Of a stretch of DNA of 60,638 nucleotides, positions 16,678 to 25,323 are shown piece by piece. The position numbers and the translations under genes are program-made. Numbering within the stretch: the stretch's first letter is position 1; the number at the start of each line of letters is the position of its first letter. Source of the DNA: Candidatus Desulfovibrio gallistercoris (GTDB lineage Bacteria > Desulfobacterota > Desulfovibrionia > Desulfovibrionales > Desulfovibrionaceae); the NCBI GenBank assembly GCA_019118745.1, contig DWYJ01000035.1:1-60638 (forward strand). Reading direction: 5' to 3'. The notes below the pieces were generated by a model. The model was not told where the DNA came from. It saw nothing but the letters and a program-made list of their open reading frames with translations, and did no database searches.

Positions 16678-18250
16678 AGGGGATCTCGTACTGGGAGAGG
16701 CCGAATTCCACGCCCTTCAGCGTGCGGGCGTACACGGCCTTGGTCCGGGAGGTAGTGAGGGGGAGATAGATGGCCTCGTCGTGGACGTAGGTCAGGATCT
16801 CGCGGTACATGGCGCGGCGCGTGGTCTCGTCCGTCTCCGCCATGAGGCGGGTGATCGCCGCGTCCAGCCAGGACTTGCGCTCCAGCCCCGTCTGGGCCTG
16901 ATAGTCCCCGTGGGCGGGGACGCGCCAGGACGAGAGATAGGACTGCGGATCATAGGGCGTGCCCCAGGAAAGGGAATACTGCATGTCGAAGTCGCCGCGC
17001 TTCTGGCGGTCGAGGAAGGCCTGCTTCTCCTCGCCGATGATGCGCATCTCCACGCCGATCTGTTTCAGGTTCGCCTGGACGAATTCGCTGATGGTGCGTT
17101 CCTGCGCATTGTCGGCATTGTAGAAGAGGCGCACCACCGCCCTCTCGCCATCCTTGTACCGCCAGCCGTCAGGCGCGAGCGTCCAGCCCGCGGCATCCAG
17201 CAGGGCGGCGGCCTTTTTCGGGTCATGGTCGCGCCGTTCCAGCGGCACGTCGCAGTAGGGCACGCCGGGGTCCAGCAGCGTATGGGCGACGGATTCGGAA
17301 CCGTTGAGCACGCCTTCGGCGATACCGGCCTTGTCCACGGCATATTGCAGGGCGCGGCGCACGGCGCGCTCCCGCGTGAAGGGCTGATGCGCGTTGAGCA
17401 GGAGGGCGCGTGAGGCGATGGGCCGGCTGAGCGCCGTGGCGTAACGGCCGTCACGTTGCAGGGCCGCAAAGGCGTCAAGGTTGAGCATGTCGCCGTCAGC
17501 GCCGAAAACGAGGTCTATCTCTCCCTTTTGCAGGGCCATGAGGATGGACTGATGGTCGGGGATGACCTTCCAGCGCACGGCGTCCAGGCGGGGCTTCGTC
17601 CCCCAATAATGCGGATTGGCGGTAAAGAGGGCGTACTGATCTTTGCGGTGTTCCGTCAGTATCCACGGCCCGGTGCCGATGAGGCCCGTCACGCCGTCCC
17701 TGGTCTGCCCGCCAATGAAGCACTTCGGCGAAAGGAAGCGGAACGGCCGCAGCAGCCCCAGCTCCGTGAGCGTCGGATAGTAGGGGTGTCTGAGCACGAG
17801 GCGGCAGGTGTGGTCATCCACCACTTCGCAGGCTTCAAGGGCATTGGTGAGGTCGAGCCAGGCATGGCGGGAGCGGTTGGCCATGATGGCGTCCATGTTC
17901 AGCTTCACCACCTGGGCGGTGAAGGGCTCGCCGTCGGAAAAGCGCACCCCCCGGCGCAGATGGAAGGTGTAGACCGTGCCGTCGGCCGAGATCTCCCAGC
18001 GTTCCGCGAGCCACGGCCTGATGCCTTCGCGGGTGTTGACGACCAGCGGCTCGAAGACCATGCCCTGAGCCGCCATCTCGCCGCTGTAGAGGTGCGGATG
18101 GATGTTGCGGATATCCTTGGTGCTGGCATAGACCAGCTCGCGGCGGGCGGCGCCGCCGTCCGGGGCGGGGGGCTGATCCTTGTTCGTGTCGCAGCCTGCC
18201 GCGGTCAGGGACAGGGCGACGATGATGAGCAGGGCGAGCAGGTGGCGCAT
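16658..18250 (-). CDS. nikA: Nickel-binding lipoprotein NikA
   Basis: 530 residues. The lipoprotein signal ends in LTAAGC, so it is probably membrane-anchored. The rest is an SBP_bac_5 protein with clear NikA landmarks: PHLYSGEMAAQGMVFEPLVV, RHAWLDLTNALE, LLRPFRFLSPKCF, GTGPWIL, and VPAHGDYQAQTG, whose histidine matches the nickel-complex ligand of E. coli NikA. That level of match separates it from peptide-binding OppA/DppA. First gene of the operon; an 8-G run sits 22-29 bases upstream of the start. Confidence 0.87.
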   Translation of the reverse strand: MRHLLALLIIVALSLTAAGCDTNKDQPPAPDGGAARRELVYASTKDIRNIHPHLYSGEMAAQGMVFEPLVVNTREGIRPWLAERWEISADGTVYTFHLRRGVRFSDGEPFTAQVVKLNMDAIMANRSRHAWLDLTNALEACEVVDDHTCRLVLRHPYYPTLTELGLLRPFRFLSPKCFIGGQTRDGVTGLIGTGPWILTEHRKDQYALFTANPHYWGTKPRLDAVRWKVIPDHQSILMALQKGEIDLVFGADGDMLNLDAFAALQRDGRYATALSRPIASRALLLNAHQPFTRERAVRRALQYAVDKAGIAEGVLNGSESVAHTLLDPGVPYCDVPLERRDHDPKKAAALLDAAGWTLAPDGWRYKDGERAVVRLFYNADNAQERTISEFVQANLKQIGVEMRIIGEEKQAFLDRQKRGDFDMQYSLSWGTPYDPQSYLSSWRVPAHGDYQAQTGLERKSWLDAAITRLMAETDETTRRAMYREILTYVHDEAIYLPLTTSRTKAVYARTLKGVEFGLSQYEIPFEKMAF

Positions 18251-18468
18251 GTTTCCTCGTGGGCCGTTTCAGGGGGGGGCGGTGCGGATCGTGACGTGTG
18301 GCGAGGTGATAACACGTTTTTTGTAGAGATGCTACCCGTGGACGGGCTGCCCGCGCGGCGGGACCGGCGGCCGGTCATGTCCGGCCGACCGGCGAGGCGA
18401 TGCGACAACAGGCGGCCCGGCGTCGGGCCGCGGGCGGGGGAAGAGAGGACGCGCCGCCGGGGGCCCGC
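18251..18468 (-). promoter_or_regulatory. Upstream region of the nickel operon
   Basis: 218 bases between nikA and the chemoreceptor stop. Read on the minus strand, GTGTTAT-N13-GTCACGA (18289-18315) partly resembles a GTGTTAC-N13/14-GTAACAC pattern that I recall as predicted for NikR sites in Desulfovibrio-like bacteria. The right half is poor. The G8 tract (18272-18279) lies between this site and the start codon. Confidence 0.3.
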
Positions 18469-20550
18469 TCAAGCCTGCTTCAGCTTGGCGATGAGCTCCA
18501 TGAGGCGGCCGGATTGGGCGGCCACGTCCTGCACGAGCTGCGCCGACTGCTGCATGATGAGCACCGCGTCGGCGGAGACCTGGTTGATGTCGGACAGCGA
18601 GTGGTTGATGGCGTCGGAGGTGGCCGACTGGCGCTCGGCCGCCGTGGCGATGGCGTGGATCTGCTCGGCGGTGCTGTCGGCCATCTCCACGATCTCGGCC
18701 AGCGCCGTACCGGATTCGTTGACGAGCCGGGTGGCTTCCTCGATGGAGCTCACCGCCAGCTCCATCTGCTTTTCGCTTTCCTGGGTGGAGGCCTGAATGG
18801 CGTTGATGCTCTTGCCCACCTCGCCGGTGGAGGCCATGGTCTTTTCGGCCAGCTTGCGCACCTCGTCGGCCACCACGGCAAAGCCGCGTCCGGCTTCCCC
18901 GGCACGGGCGGCCTCGATGGCGGCATTGAGCGCGAGCAGGTTGGTCTGATCGGCGATGTCCGAGATGACGCCCATGACCGTGCCGATGTCCCGGGCGCTG
19001 GCGGAAAGATTGGCCATGTCGTCCTTGAGCTTGAGGGATTGCTCCCGCACGCCCTGTATGCCGCTGATGGCGAGCTGGCTCAGACGCGCGCCGTTCTCCG
19101 CCCGTTCGCGGGTCTCGGCGGAGACTTCCGAGGTCTTGCCGGCATTCTGCGCCACGTCAATGACCGAGGCGTTCATCTGCTCCATGGCATTGGCCGTTTC
19201 GGTGATGCGCCCCGCCTGCTGGCGTGCGCCGTCTTCCGAATGGGCCACCTGTTCCCGCAGCGAGCGGGTGGCGGCGTCGATGGCCGCGGCGATGCCTTCA
19301 AGCTGCCCGGCCGCGGCCAGCATGCCTTCGGCCTTGGCCCGTTCGGCGTCGGCCTTGGCCTGCTCGGCCACCTGCACGGCGTCGCGGGCCCGCTGGGATT
19401 CTTCCTGCGCCCGCAGGCTGTCCTGCTCGGACTGGCGCAGCATCTTGCGCAGGGAATCGATCATGACGCCGAGCGCGGCGCAGAGCGCGCCCAGCTCATG
19501 CCGCATGTGCGAGGGGGGCGGCGTTTCCGTATCGCCGCCGGAGACCCTGTCGGCATAGGCGATGAGCTGGCGGATGGGGCGGGTGATGGAGAGGATGACG
19601 AGCACGAGCACGATGCTGATGAGCACGATGACCGCCGCGATGATGACGCAGAGCTCCACCAGCGTGGACGACGCCTCGTCCTGCACAAGGCGCATGCGGC
19701 TCTCGAACGCCTCGAACTCCACGTCCCGGATCTTGTTCAGCCCGTCGATGATGGCGGTCATATTCTTCCAGAACTGATCGGCATCAACGCCGAACTGGCC
19801 GGACGCCGCCTGCGCGATGACGTTTTGCAGGGCGGTCTCGGCCTCCTTCCAGCCGGCGGAGGCGCGCAGGCTGTCCAGGATGGCCCGCGAGTCGGCGGTC
19901 AGCGTCAGCAGGCCCGAATCGAGGTGGGTCTCCATGCCGGAGCGCAGCGCCATGACGCGGTCGAGCGTGGCGGGGTCCAGCGGCTTGCCGGCCGTGATCA
20001 GCGCCGTCAGCGTCCCGCGCAGCAGACCGGCGCTCTCCTTGACGTCTTCAAGCAGCAGCAGGGAGGTGAAGGTGGTGCGCATGCCGTCGCCCATGTCCCG
20101 CAGGTCGGGGAGCGCGCCGGCGAGCGAAAGCTGACTGCGGACGATGCGCGAATAGGCTTGCAGCACTTCGGCCGATGTGGCCCTGGCGTCCACCAGGCGG
20201 CGCGCATCGGCGATCTTGCCGCCCAGGGCCGCAAGATCCTGCCCCTGAGCGGGCGTGAGCAGCACAGGCACCCGCAGCTCCGCCAGACGTTCCAGCGCGG
20301 CGTCGGCGTTTTTCCGCTGGGCGGTGATGACGGCCTTGTCCCCGGTGGTCAGATAGACGTTGGAAAGGCCGCGTTCCTTCTGCGTTTCGTTGACCAGCCC
20401 CGACAGGCCACGGAACAGGGCGATGTTGTTGCCCACTTCGGAGAGGGCGTCCCGCTTTTCCAGCCAGACGAGAGCATACAGGATGCTGATGACAAGAAAG
20501 GCCAGCATGGGGATGCTGCACAGCAGCAGAAGCTTGTGGGAGATCTTCAT
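18469..20550 (-). CDS. Methyl-accepting chemotaxis protein with NIT-like sensor
   Basis: 693 residues from ATG 20550. A first membrane helix ([20 protein letters not shown]) is followed by a ~260-residue periplasmic helical domain. Its [17 protein letters not shown] stretch matches nitrate/nitrite-sensing (NIT) domains. A second helix ([20 protein letters not shown]), a HAMP segment, a coiled coil rich in Ala/Glu/Gln, and the cytoplasmic signalling domain with its hairpin tip region ([20 protein letters not shown]) complete it. No C-terminal receptor-methyltransferase tether pentapeptide is seen (the end is AKLKQA). A longer open frame upstream lacks receptor features. Ligand unknown; nitrate or nitrite is possible from the domain. 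Confidence 0.85.
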   Translation of the reverse strand: MKISHKLLLLCSIPMLAFLVISILYALVWLEKRDALSEVGNNIALFRGLSGLVNETQKERGLSNVYLTTGDKAVITAQRKNADAALERLAELRVPVLLTPAQGQDLAALGGKIADARRLVDARATSAEVLQAYSRIVRSQLSLAGALPDLRDMGDGMRTTFTSLLLLEDVKESAGLLRGTLTALITAGKPLDPATLDRVMALRSGMETHLDSGLLTLTADSRAILDSLRASAGWKEAETALQNVIAQAASGQFGVDADQFWKNMTAIIDGLNKIRDVEFEAFESRMRLVQDEASSTLVELCVIIAAVIVLISIVLVLVILSITRPIRQLIAYADRVSGGDTETPPPSHMRHELGALCAALGVMIDSLRKMLRQSEQDSLRAQEESQRARDAVQVAEQAKADAERAKAEGMLAAAGQLEGIAAAIDAATRSLREQVAHSEDGARQQAGRITETANAMEQMNASVIDVAQNAGKTSEVSAETRERAENGARLSQLAISGIQGVREQSLKLKDDMANLSASARDIGTVMGVISDIADQTNLLALNAAIEAARAGEAGRGFAVVADEVRKLAEKTMASTGEVGKSINAIQASTQESEKQMELAVSSIEEATRLVNESGTALAEIVEMADSTAEQIHAIATAAERQSATSDAINHSLSDINQVSADAVLIMQQSAQLVQDVAAQSGRLMELIAKLKQA

Positions 20551-21081
20551 GGTCGTTCCGCGTCTTTTGCCCGCCGCCCTTTCGCGCGGCAGGGAAGACA
20601 TGCGGCCTCCGAGACTGGTTACGGCAGGGCAGGTACGCGGGGTCCTTGCTTGCGCCGGTGTTGCAGGCAGTGTCCGTCCCAAACGCCATCCGTCGTACGG
20701 GTCTTCCCGCTGCAGCATGCCGCATCCTCCGCATGTCGCGAAACAGCGGCATGCGGGGAAGGACACACGACGGTCTGTGTTGCAGATACGTGATCACTTA
20801 CACAAAAAAACGCCGTCCGACAAGCATGGGCGGGCATTCGCCATGTTCCCCGCGCTGCTTTCGCGCAACCTCTTCTTTTTGCAGCACTACAGTGCATGCC
20901 GGCTCCCGCACCCGGTACAATGGGCAGCGCACGGCGGCTTGTCATGGCAGAGGTCGTGTCTGTATGAGAAGAAAAAAGGGGTGCCGTCCGCCGCACACGT
21001 TTTGCGCCGCCGGGACAGCGGTCGCCTGCGCCCCGGAGGGCCGCCGGGGGAGAGAGCTGGGAGCCGCCGCGGCATCCATGC
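20551..21081. other. Non-coding stretch upstream of the chemoreceptor
   Basis: About 530 bases with no convincing gene. The right part becomes mixed in composition towards the island border. A promoter for the minus-strand chemoreceptor should lie here, but I could not fix one. Confidence 0.35.
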
Positions 21082-21120
21082 AAAAAACCCCTTGCCGTAT
21101 GACACGGCAAGGGGCGTTTT
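21082..21120 (-). terminator. Original terminator of tRNA-Thr, now displaced by the island
   Basis: On the minus strand, CCCCTTGCCGT-N5-ACGGCAAGGGG forms a perfect 11-bp stem (21088-21098 with 21104-21114) followed by T6. It sits immediately beyond the attL copy of the tRNA 3' end. That is where the terminator of the intact tRNA gene would be if the ~31.5-kb insertion were removed. Confidence 0.7.
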
Positions 21121-21121
21121 A

Positions 21122-21173
21122 TTCTCTGGAGCCGGCGAAGGGACTTGAACCCGCAACCTGCTGATGACAAATC
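21122..21173 (-). repeat. attL: duplicated 3' part of tRNA-Thr
   Basis: 52 bases that match 52651-52702 with two differences near the inner end (GATGACAAATCG versus GATTACAAATCA). It covers the 3' half of tRNA-Thr from the anticodon stem to the CCA end and a few flanking bases. Integrases of phages and islands that target tRNA genes leave exactly this direct repeat at the far end of the insert. Confidence 0.75.
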
Positions 21174-21289
21174 GAAAAAATGGCTCTTTCCCGGTATTTC
21201 CTGCTGCTTCCCAATCGCTCGTTTTTGTCCTGTTTCTTCAAAAGAAACGGAAGGTTATCCAGGATCTTCATATTCCTTGACCTTCCCCT

Positions 21290-21490
21290 GTCCACCCGCT
21301 GCTTCACGCAAAAAGTGGGGACAAAGTGGGGACAACGTTTCGGGAGCGCACACGCTGGGTTATCAATGGCATCAGCTGGAAGAAGGCAGCCGAGTACGAG
21401 AACATCCCACACGCAAGCACGGCAGCAAGCGGACACACTCCTGGTATGGCTTACGGCCGTACTCTTGCGGTGGCGAGAGCGCCTTTGTCT
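21290..21490 (+). pseudogene. Probable tyrosine-integrase fragment
   Basis: Repeated GTGGGGACAAAGTGGGGACAA (21316-21336) also occurs near the right end of the island (52580-52600). Beyond it, one frame reads RVREHPTRKHGSK, which resembles the N-terminal region of prophage integrases found in Desulfovibrio-type genomes. The frame then breaks. The position beside attL fits a decayed integrase. I am not sure of this; the match is short. Confidence 0.35.
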
Positions 21491-21498
21491 CCTTTTTT

Positions 21499-23040
21499 CT
21501 ACAATGTGTACTCCTCTCCTCTAAGACGATACACGGGGCGGTATGGCATGTCCGGTGAAAGTCCTTCTGCCGTCACCATGCCGGCATCGTTCACATGCAG
21601 ATGCAGGCAGGAGCAAGCTCGAACAAAATTAAAGCATTGCTCCTGATTCCAGAACCAAACGTCAGAACGGCTGCGCAAGGCGGTGATCAGTTGCTGATGG
21701 GCATCAAGACGTTGCGCCTTGGATTCCCAGCCATATTGGTATCGTTCCGAAAAAGGATGGTCGAGGTAACCGAAGATTCCGTGCGCCGCGTACTGGGCTT
21801 CAAAGGCCTGTACATGGACGTCCACGCAGTTTGCCTGTTGCCGGTAGCAATCGCCGTGCAGCATGGATTGCTGACTGATGCTGACCAACGTCCCATCCGT
21901 AAGGGGGGCAACGCCAGCTCGCCCCAGAAGATATTCGGGATCATTGTGGATGATGCCGGACACCAAACCTGTAAAGCCCGACTGCTCCAGGGCCCGCACT
22001 GCATATGGCGGATTGCTGTGAAAAGGAGAAACGGCCAGGCAGGGGGCCGGCTGATGGGGCCAGGTGGACTGAAACCATTGGCGCGAGGCTGTTGCTTCGG
22101 CGAGCGCTTCTTCAGCTGAGGCTCCCCAATTGTAAGGGTGGGTATGGCTGTGAGAGAGCAGCGTGCCCCCGGCGGCACGCACGTCTTCCAGCATGGCTAT
22201 ATCGGCTGGACGCATGGGCAGGCCGGTTTTGACCGCCAGAGAAAAAGGGATGCCGCTGTCAGTGTACCATTCAAAAACATCGCGGGCTGAACTGATGTCT
22301 TCATCGCAGTCCAGACGCATGGTGACCAGGCACCGGCAGCCTGCAGGCGTTTGTCGCAGGCACGGCAGGCAGGGCAGGTCTTCCGACCGCCAGTCACTGA
22401 TAAAACGTTCGATGATTGACCACTCCGTGCTATCCAATGGTCCAACTGGCCGGGCACACCAGAGGATAGAGGCTGTGGGCGTATCCAGCAGAGTGAGGTA
22501 GGAGCCGGCGTACACTGGCTGGCCGGAGGCGTGGCGAACATACATGCCCGCCAATTCGATCGCTCCGTCAGTGGTGATACCGCCTTTGACTCCCCACGGG
22601 GTGTCGTCTGTGCGGATACGTCCAAAACCCATGTTGTTCCATTCATCCGCAAAATCAAAGCGCGTGAAGGGCCGATGGTACAGTGCCGAAGCTAGCTCTT
22701 GGAGCAAGGAGTGAGCGGTGTACTGGATATACGCCGGACTTTCGGTGTGGTGTTCAGCGGAGGAGCAAGAAGGGCAGGCGTCCTGTCCGTCAAGTTGGAG
22801 AGGTGCGCTGATTGGGCGCAAACCAATGGCACGGGCTTTATCCTGGCGCAGTGGCCCGAAGATTATCCGTTTTCCCGATGGGATATCAGAGGAGGACTGG
22901 GGTGCTGCCGAACCGCAAAGAATTTCCAGAGTATTGCCGTCCTGCTTCAGGTGCAGTGCAGGGGAGCCGTTATGGAATCGTCCCAGGGAGCGCAAAAAAG
23001 CTGCTCGCACCAGAGATTCAAGATAAGGAGTGTCGGACAA
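21499..23040 (-). CDS. Polysaccharide deacetylase (CE4/NodB-like) of the glycan operon
   Basis: 513 residues. The C-terminal half carries the NodB-type motifs: MRLDCDEDISSARDVFEWY (motif 1, Asp-Asp) and LLSHSHTHPYNWG (motif 2, metal His...His). Later stretches (VSPFHSNPPYAVRALEQSGF, GYLDHPFSERY) would supply the remaining active-site walls. The N-terminal ~230 residues are not recognised. I start at the TTG at 23040, which has GGGAG 9 bases upstream. It is last in the glycan operon and could de-N-acetylate the polymer or a precursor. A 248-base gap separates it from the preceding glycosyltransferase. Confidence 0.72.
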   Translation of the reverse strand: MSDTPYLESLVRAAFLRSLGRFHNGSPALHLKQDGNTLEILCGSAAPQSSSDIPSGKRIIFGPLRQDKARAIGLRPISAPLQLDGQDACPSCSSAEHHTESPAYIQYTAHSLLQELASALYHRPFTRFDFADEWNNMGFGRIRTDDTPWGVKGGITTDGAIELAGMYVRHASGQPVYAGSYLTLLDTPTASILWCARPVGPLDSTEWSIIERFISDWRSEDLPCLPCLRQTPAGCRCLVTMRLDCDEDISSARDVFEWYTDSGIPFSLAVKTGLPMRPADIAMLEDVRAAGGTLLSHSHTHPYNWGASAEEALAEATASRQWFQSTWPHQPAPCLAVSPFHSNPPYAVRALEQSGFTGLVSGIIHNDPEYLLGRAGVAPLTDGTLVSISQQSMLHGDCYRQQANCVDVHVQAFEAQYAAHGIFGYLDHPFSERYQYGWESKAQRLDAHQQLITALRSRSDVWFWNQEQCFNFVRACSCLHLHVNDAGMVTAEGLSPDMPYRPVYRLRGEEYTL

Positions 23041-23288
23041 GATGATTTCTCCCGGGGGGATTTCTTGAAAAAATTTTTGCTGAGGAGTCGACGTTGGGAT
23101 ACTTTTAAGAAAATTGTCCTTGAAAGTTCATGGCGTGTAATACTTTGAGCCAGACATTTCTGAACGTCCTGAAGAAATGTTCCTTGAAGCTTATCAAATC
23201 ATATTGCCAAAGTATTTTTCCACAAGATCTCTTAACAATTGCTCATTGAAAAGAAGAACAGCTCACCTTGCAGCGTAACGGAAAGCGT
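23041..23288 (-). other. Gap before the deacetylase gene
   Basis: 248 fairly AT-rich bases between two co-directional genes. Almost every other junction in this operon is overlapping or tight. An internal promoter for the deacetylase is possible, but no clear -35/-10 pair was fixed. Confidence 0.3.
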
Positions 23289-24284
23289 TTACCCCTTTTT
23301 TGCTGCTAGTACCGCCTGATAAACCTCGACCAGCTGCTCCGCTGCCATCCGCCATGTGTACCTTTGACGGATCAGAGCAGAAAGGGCTGGTGAGCGGGGG
23401 CGCGCCAAAGCCTCAAGCACAGCCGAGCGGATATCGGCGATATCATATGGTGCGAGATATGTCGCATGGTCCTCAAAATATTCTTTGGTGCAGCCTTCAC
23501 GCGTCACAGCCAGCCGGCACCCGGAAGCACCGGCCTCCAGCGCGGCAAGTCCCGGCGTTTCAAGCGTTGACGGCAGTGCCAGAACTTCCGCTGCAGCATA
23601 GGCAGATCGTTGCAGCATGCTGCCGTGTTCGAGCATCCCGATAAAATGTACGGTTTCATCAGCTAAAGCCCGACATTGTGCCGCGTATTCGGCTTCTCGT
23701 TCCTGTCCGGCCAGAACGAGATGCAAGCCTGTCCCGGCCAGAGCTTCGATCAGTCGTAATTGATTTTTGCGTTCTTCAATATTGCCCATGCAAAGGACAA
23801 AGGGACTGCGGATCCCGAAATGTTCGCGGAAGAGCGCAGGCTCGGCTGGCGTAAAAAAGATTTCATCTACGCCATTGACGATAGGGGTGAAGAGTGTGGG
23901 AGCAAGGTTGAACAGCGAGGCGAGCTGGCTGCACTCCGCCCGTGAGTTAGGCAGGATATGGTCGGCCATGCGCAGGAGGAAACCGATTTCGTCAAGACCA
24001 TATTTTTCCGGCCTGTCGATCCAGATGATCGGGGATATGACCAGAGGGAGCCTGCGTACGTCTTTCACATAGATGGGGAAACGCCAGGAGCCGCCTTGCA
24101 CGGAGAAAAAGTGCACGACATCTGCCGCATCGAACTGCGGTTTGGGGTTCCACGGGTCATAGCGCAAAACACGGACGCCGAGCCTTTCCAGCTCTTCCAT
24201 ATACTTGAGGAGCTGGACTTCGCCCCCTCCAGGGCAATCGAAGGCCACGGGGTAGGTATTGAAGAGAATGGTGAGGGGAGTCAT
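23289..24284 (-). CDS. Glycosyltransferase family 4 protein
   Basis: 331 residues with GT-B features. The N-terminal acceptor half begins TILFNTYPVAFDCPGGGEVQ. The donor half has VLCMGNIEERKNQLRLIEAL and EVLALPSTLETPGLAALEAG, the family-4 E-x7-E region. Its ATG overlaps the galE stop (ATGA). It probably adds one sugar of the exported glycan on the cytoplasmic side. Confidence 0.8.
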   Translation of the reverse strand: MTPLTILFNTYPVAFDCPGGGEVQLLKYMEELERLGVRVLRYDPWNPKPQFDAADVVHFFSVQGGSWRFPIYVKDVRRLPLVISPIIWIDRPEKYGLDEIGFLLRMADHILPNSRAECSQLASLFNLAPTLFTPIVNGVDEIFFTPAEPALFREHFGIRSPFVLCMGNIEERKNQLRLIEALAGTGLHLVLAGQEREAEYAAQCRALADETVHFIGMLEHGSMLQRSAYAAAEVLALPSTLETPGLAALEAGASGCRLAVTREGCTKEYFEDHATYLAPYDIADIRSAVLEALARPRSPALSALIRQRYTWRMAAEQLVEVYQAVLAAKKG

Positions 24285-25282
24285 GACCGTTCCTGCAGTT
24301 GTTCTCTTACGCGTTGGTCGCGATCATACCACTGCCAAGCGCTGGTAAGGATGGTGGCTGCATCCGAGCATTGGGGTTCCCACCCCAGAAGGTTACGGGC
24401 AAGTAATGCGTCAGCAGTCAAGGCTGGAGGATCTCCGGCTCGCCTGGGGCCTATGCTGTATGGGACATCCCTGCCTAAGTGTGCACGCGCTGCCTCTATG
24501 ATCTCCAGCACTGACAGTCCTTTTCCCGTCCCCAAGTTGACTGCGGCGCTTGCCCCACCCGATGTGCAGTATTCCAGGGCTTTGACATGAGCTCGTGCTA
24601 AATCAGTCACATGAACATAATCCCGGATGCATGTACCATCCGGCGTGGGGTAATTATCACCAAAAACATGGAGAGGCGGAGCACTACCGTCCATACCCAT
24701 AAACATTCTCGGGATCAGGTGCGTTTCCGGGATATGCCTTTCACCAGTTTCACCTTGGGGGTCTGCTCCTGCCGCGTTGAAATAACGCAAGGATACCCAC
24801 TTCAGACCGTGGGCTGTTTCAAAATCTGCAAGCATGCGTTCCATAAAAAGCTTGCTAGCGCCGTAAGGATTGATCGGTACCGTGGGACTGTTTTCCGTGA
24901 TCGGCTGTTCTTTGGGCTCGCCATAGACTGCACACGTACCGGAAACCACAATAGACTGGATGCCCGTCTCCCGCATACAGGAAAGTAGCTGGAGCGTCCC
25001 TGCCACATTGTTGCGAAAATATTTTCCGGGGTCGATTACCGACTCTCCCACATAGGCACTGGCCGCAAAATGGATAACGCCATCGGGACGATGACGACGC
25101 AGACACGCTAGCAACGTGGCATAATCGCTGATATCGCCATATTCAAAAGGCCCCCACTTTACCAAATCACGATGACCGGTAGATAAATTATCATACACGA
25201 TCGCGGTATGGCCTGCATTGGCTAAAGCTTTGCATGTATGACTGCCAATATACCCGGCACCGCCGGTAACTAGAATCTTCAT
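24281..25282 (-). CDS. galE: UDP-glucose 4-epimerase
   Basis: 333 residues, the typical length. The NAD-binding loop is GGAGYIGSHT (residues 7-16), the catalytic Ser region is VSGTCAVYGEP and the Tyr/Lys pair is in NPYGASK. LRYFNAAGADPQGETGERH and the C-terminal LGWEP follow the GalE pattern closely. Its position inside the glycosyltransferase operon suggests supply of UDP-galactose or UDP-GalNAc for the glycan. Confidence 0.88.
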   Translation of the reverse strand: MKILVTGGAGYIGSHTCKALANAGHTAIVYDNLSTGHRDLVKWGPFEYGDISDYATLLACLRRHRPDGVIHFAASAYVGESVIDPGKYFRNNVAGTLQLLSCMRETGIQSIVVSGTCAVYGEPKEQPITENSPTVPINPYGASKLFMERMLADFETAHGLKWVSLRYFNAAGADPQGETGERHIPETHLIPRMFMGMDGSAPPLHVFGDNYPTPDGTCIRDYVHVTDLARAHVKALEYCTSGGASAAVNLGTGKGLSVLEIIEAARAHLGRDVPYSIGPRRAGDPPALTADALLARNLLGWEPQCSDAATILTSAWQWYDRDQRVREQLQERS

Positions 25283-25323
25283 AAAACGACGTTCTCCTGT
25301 TGTTCCGGAGTTATCTTGGCGAA

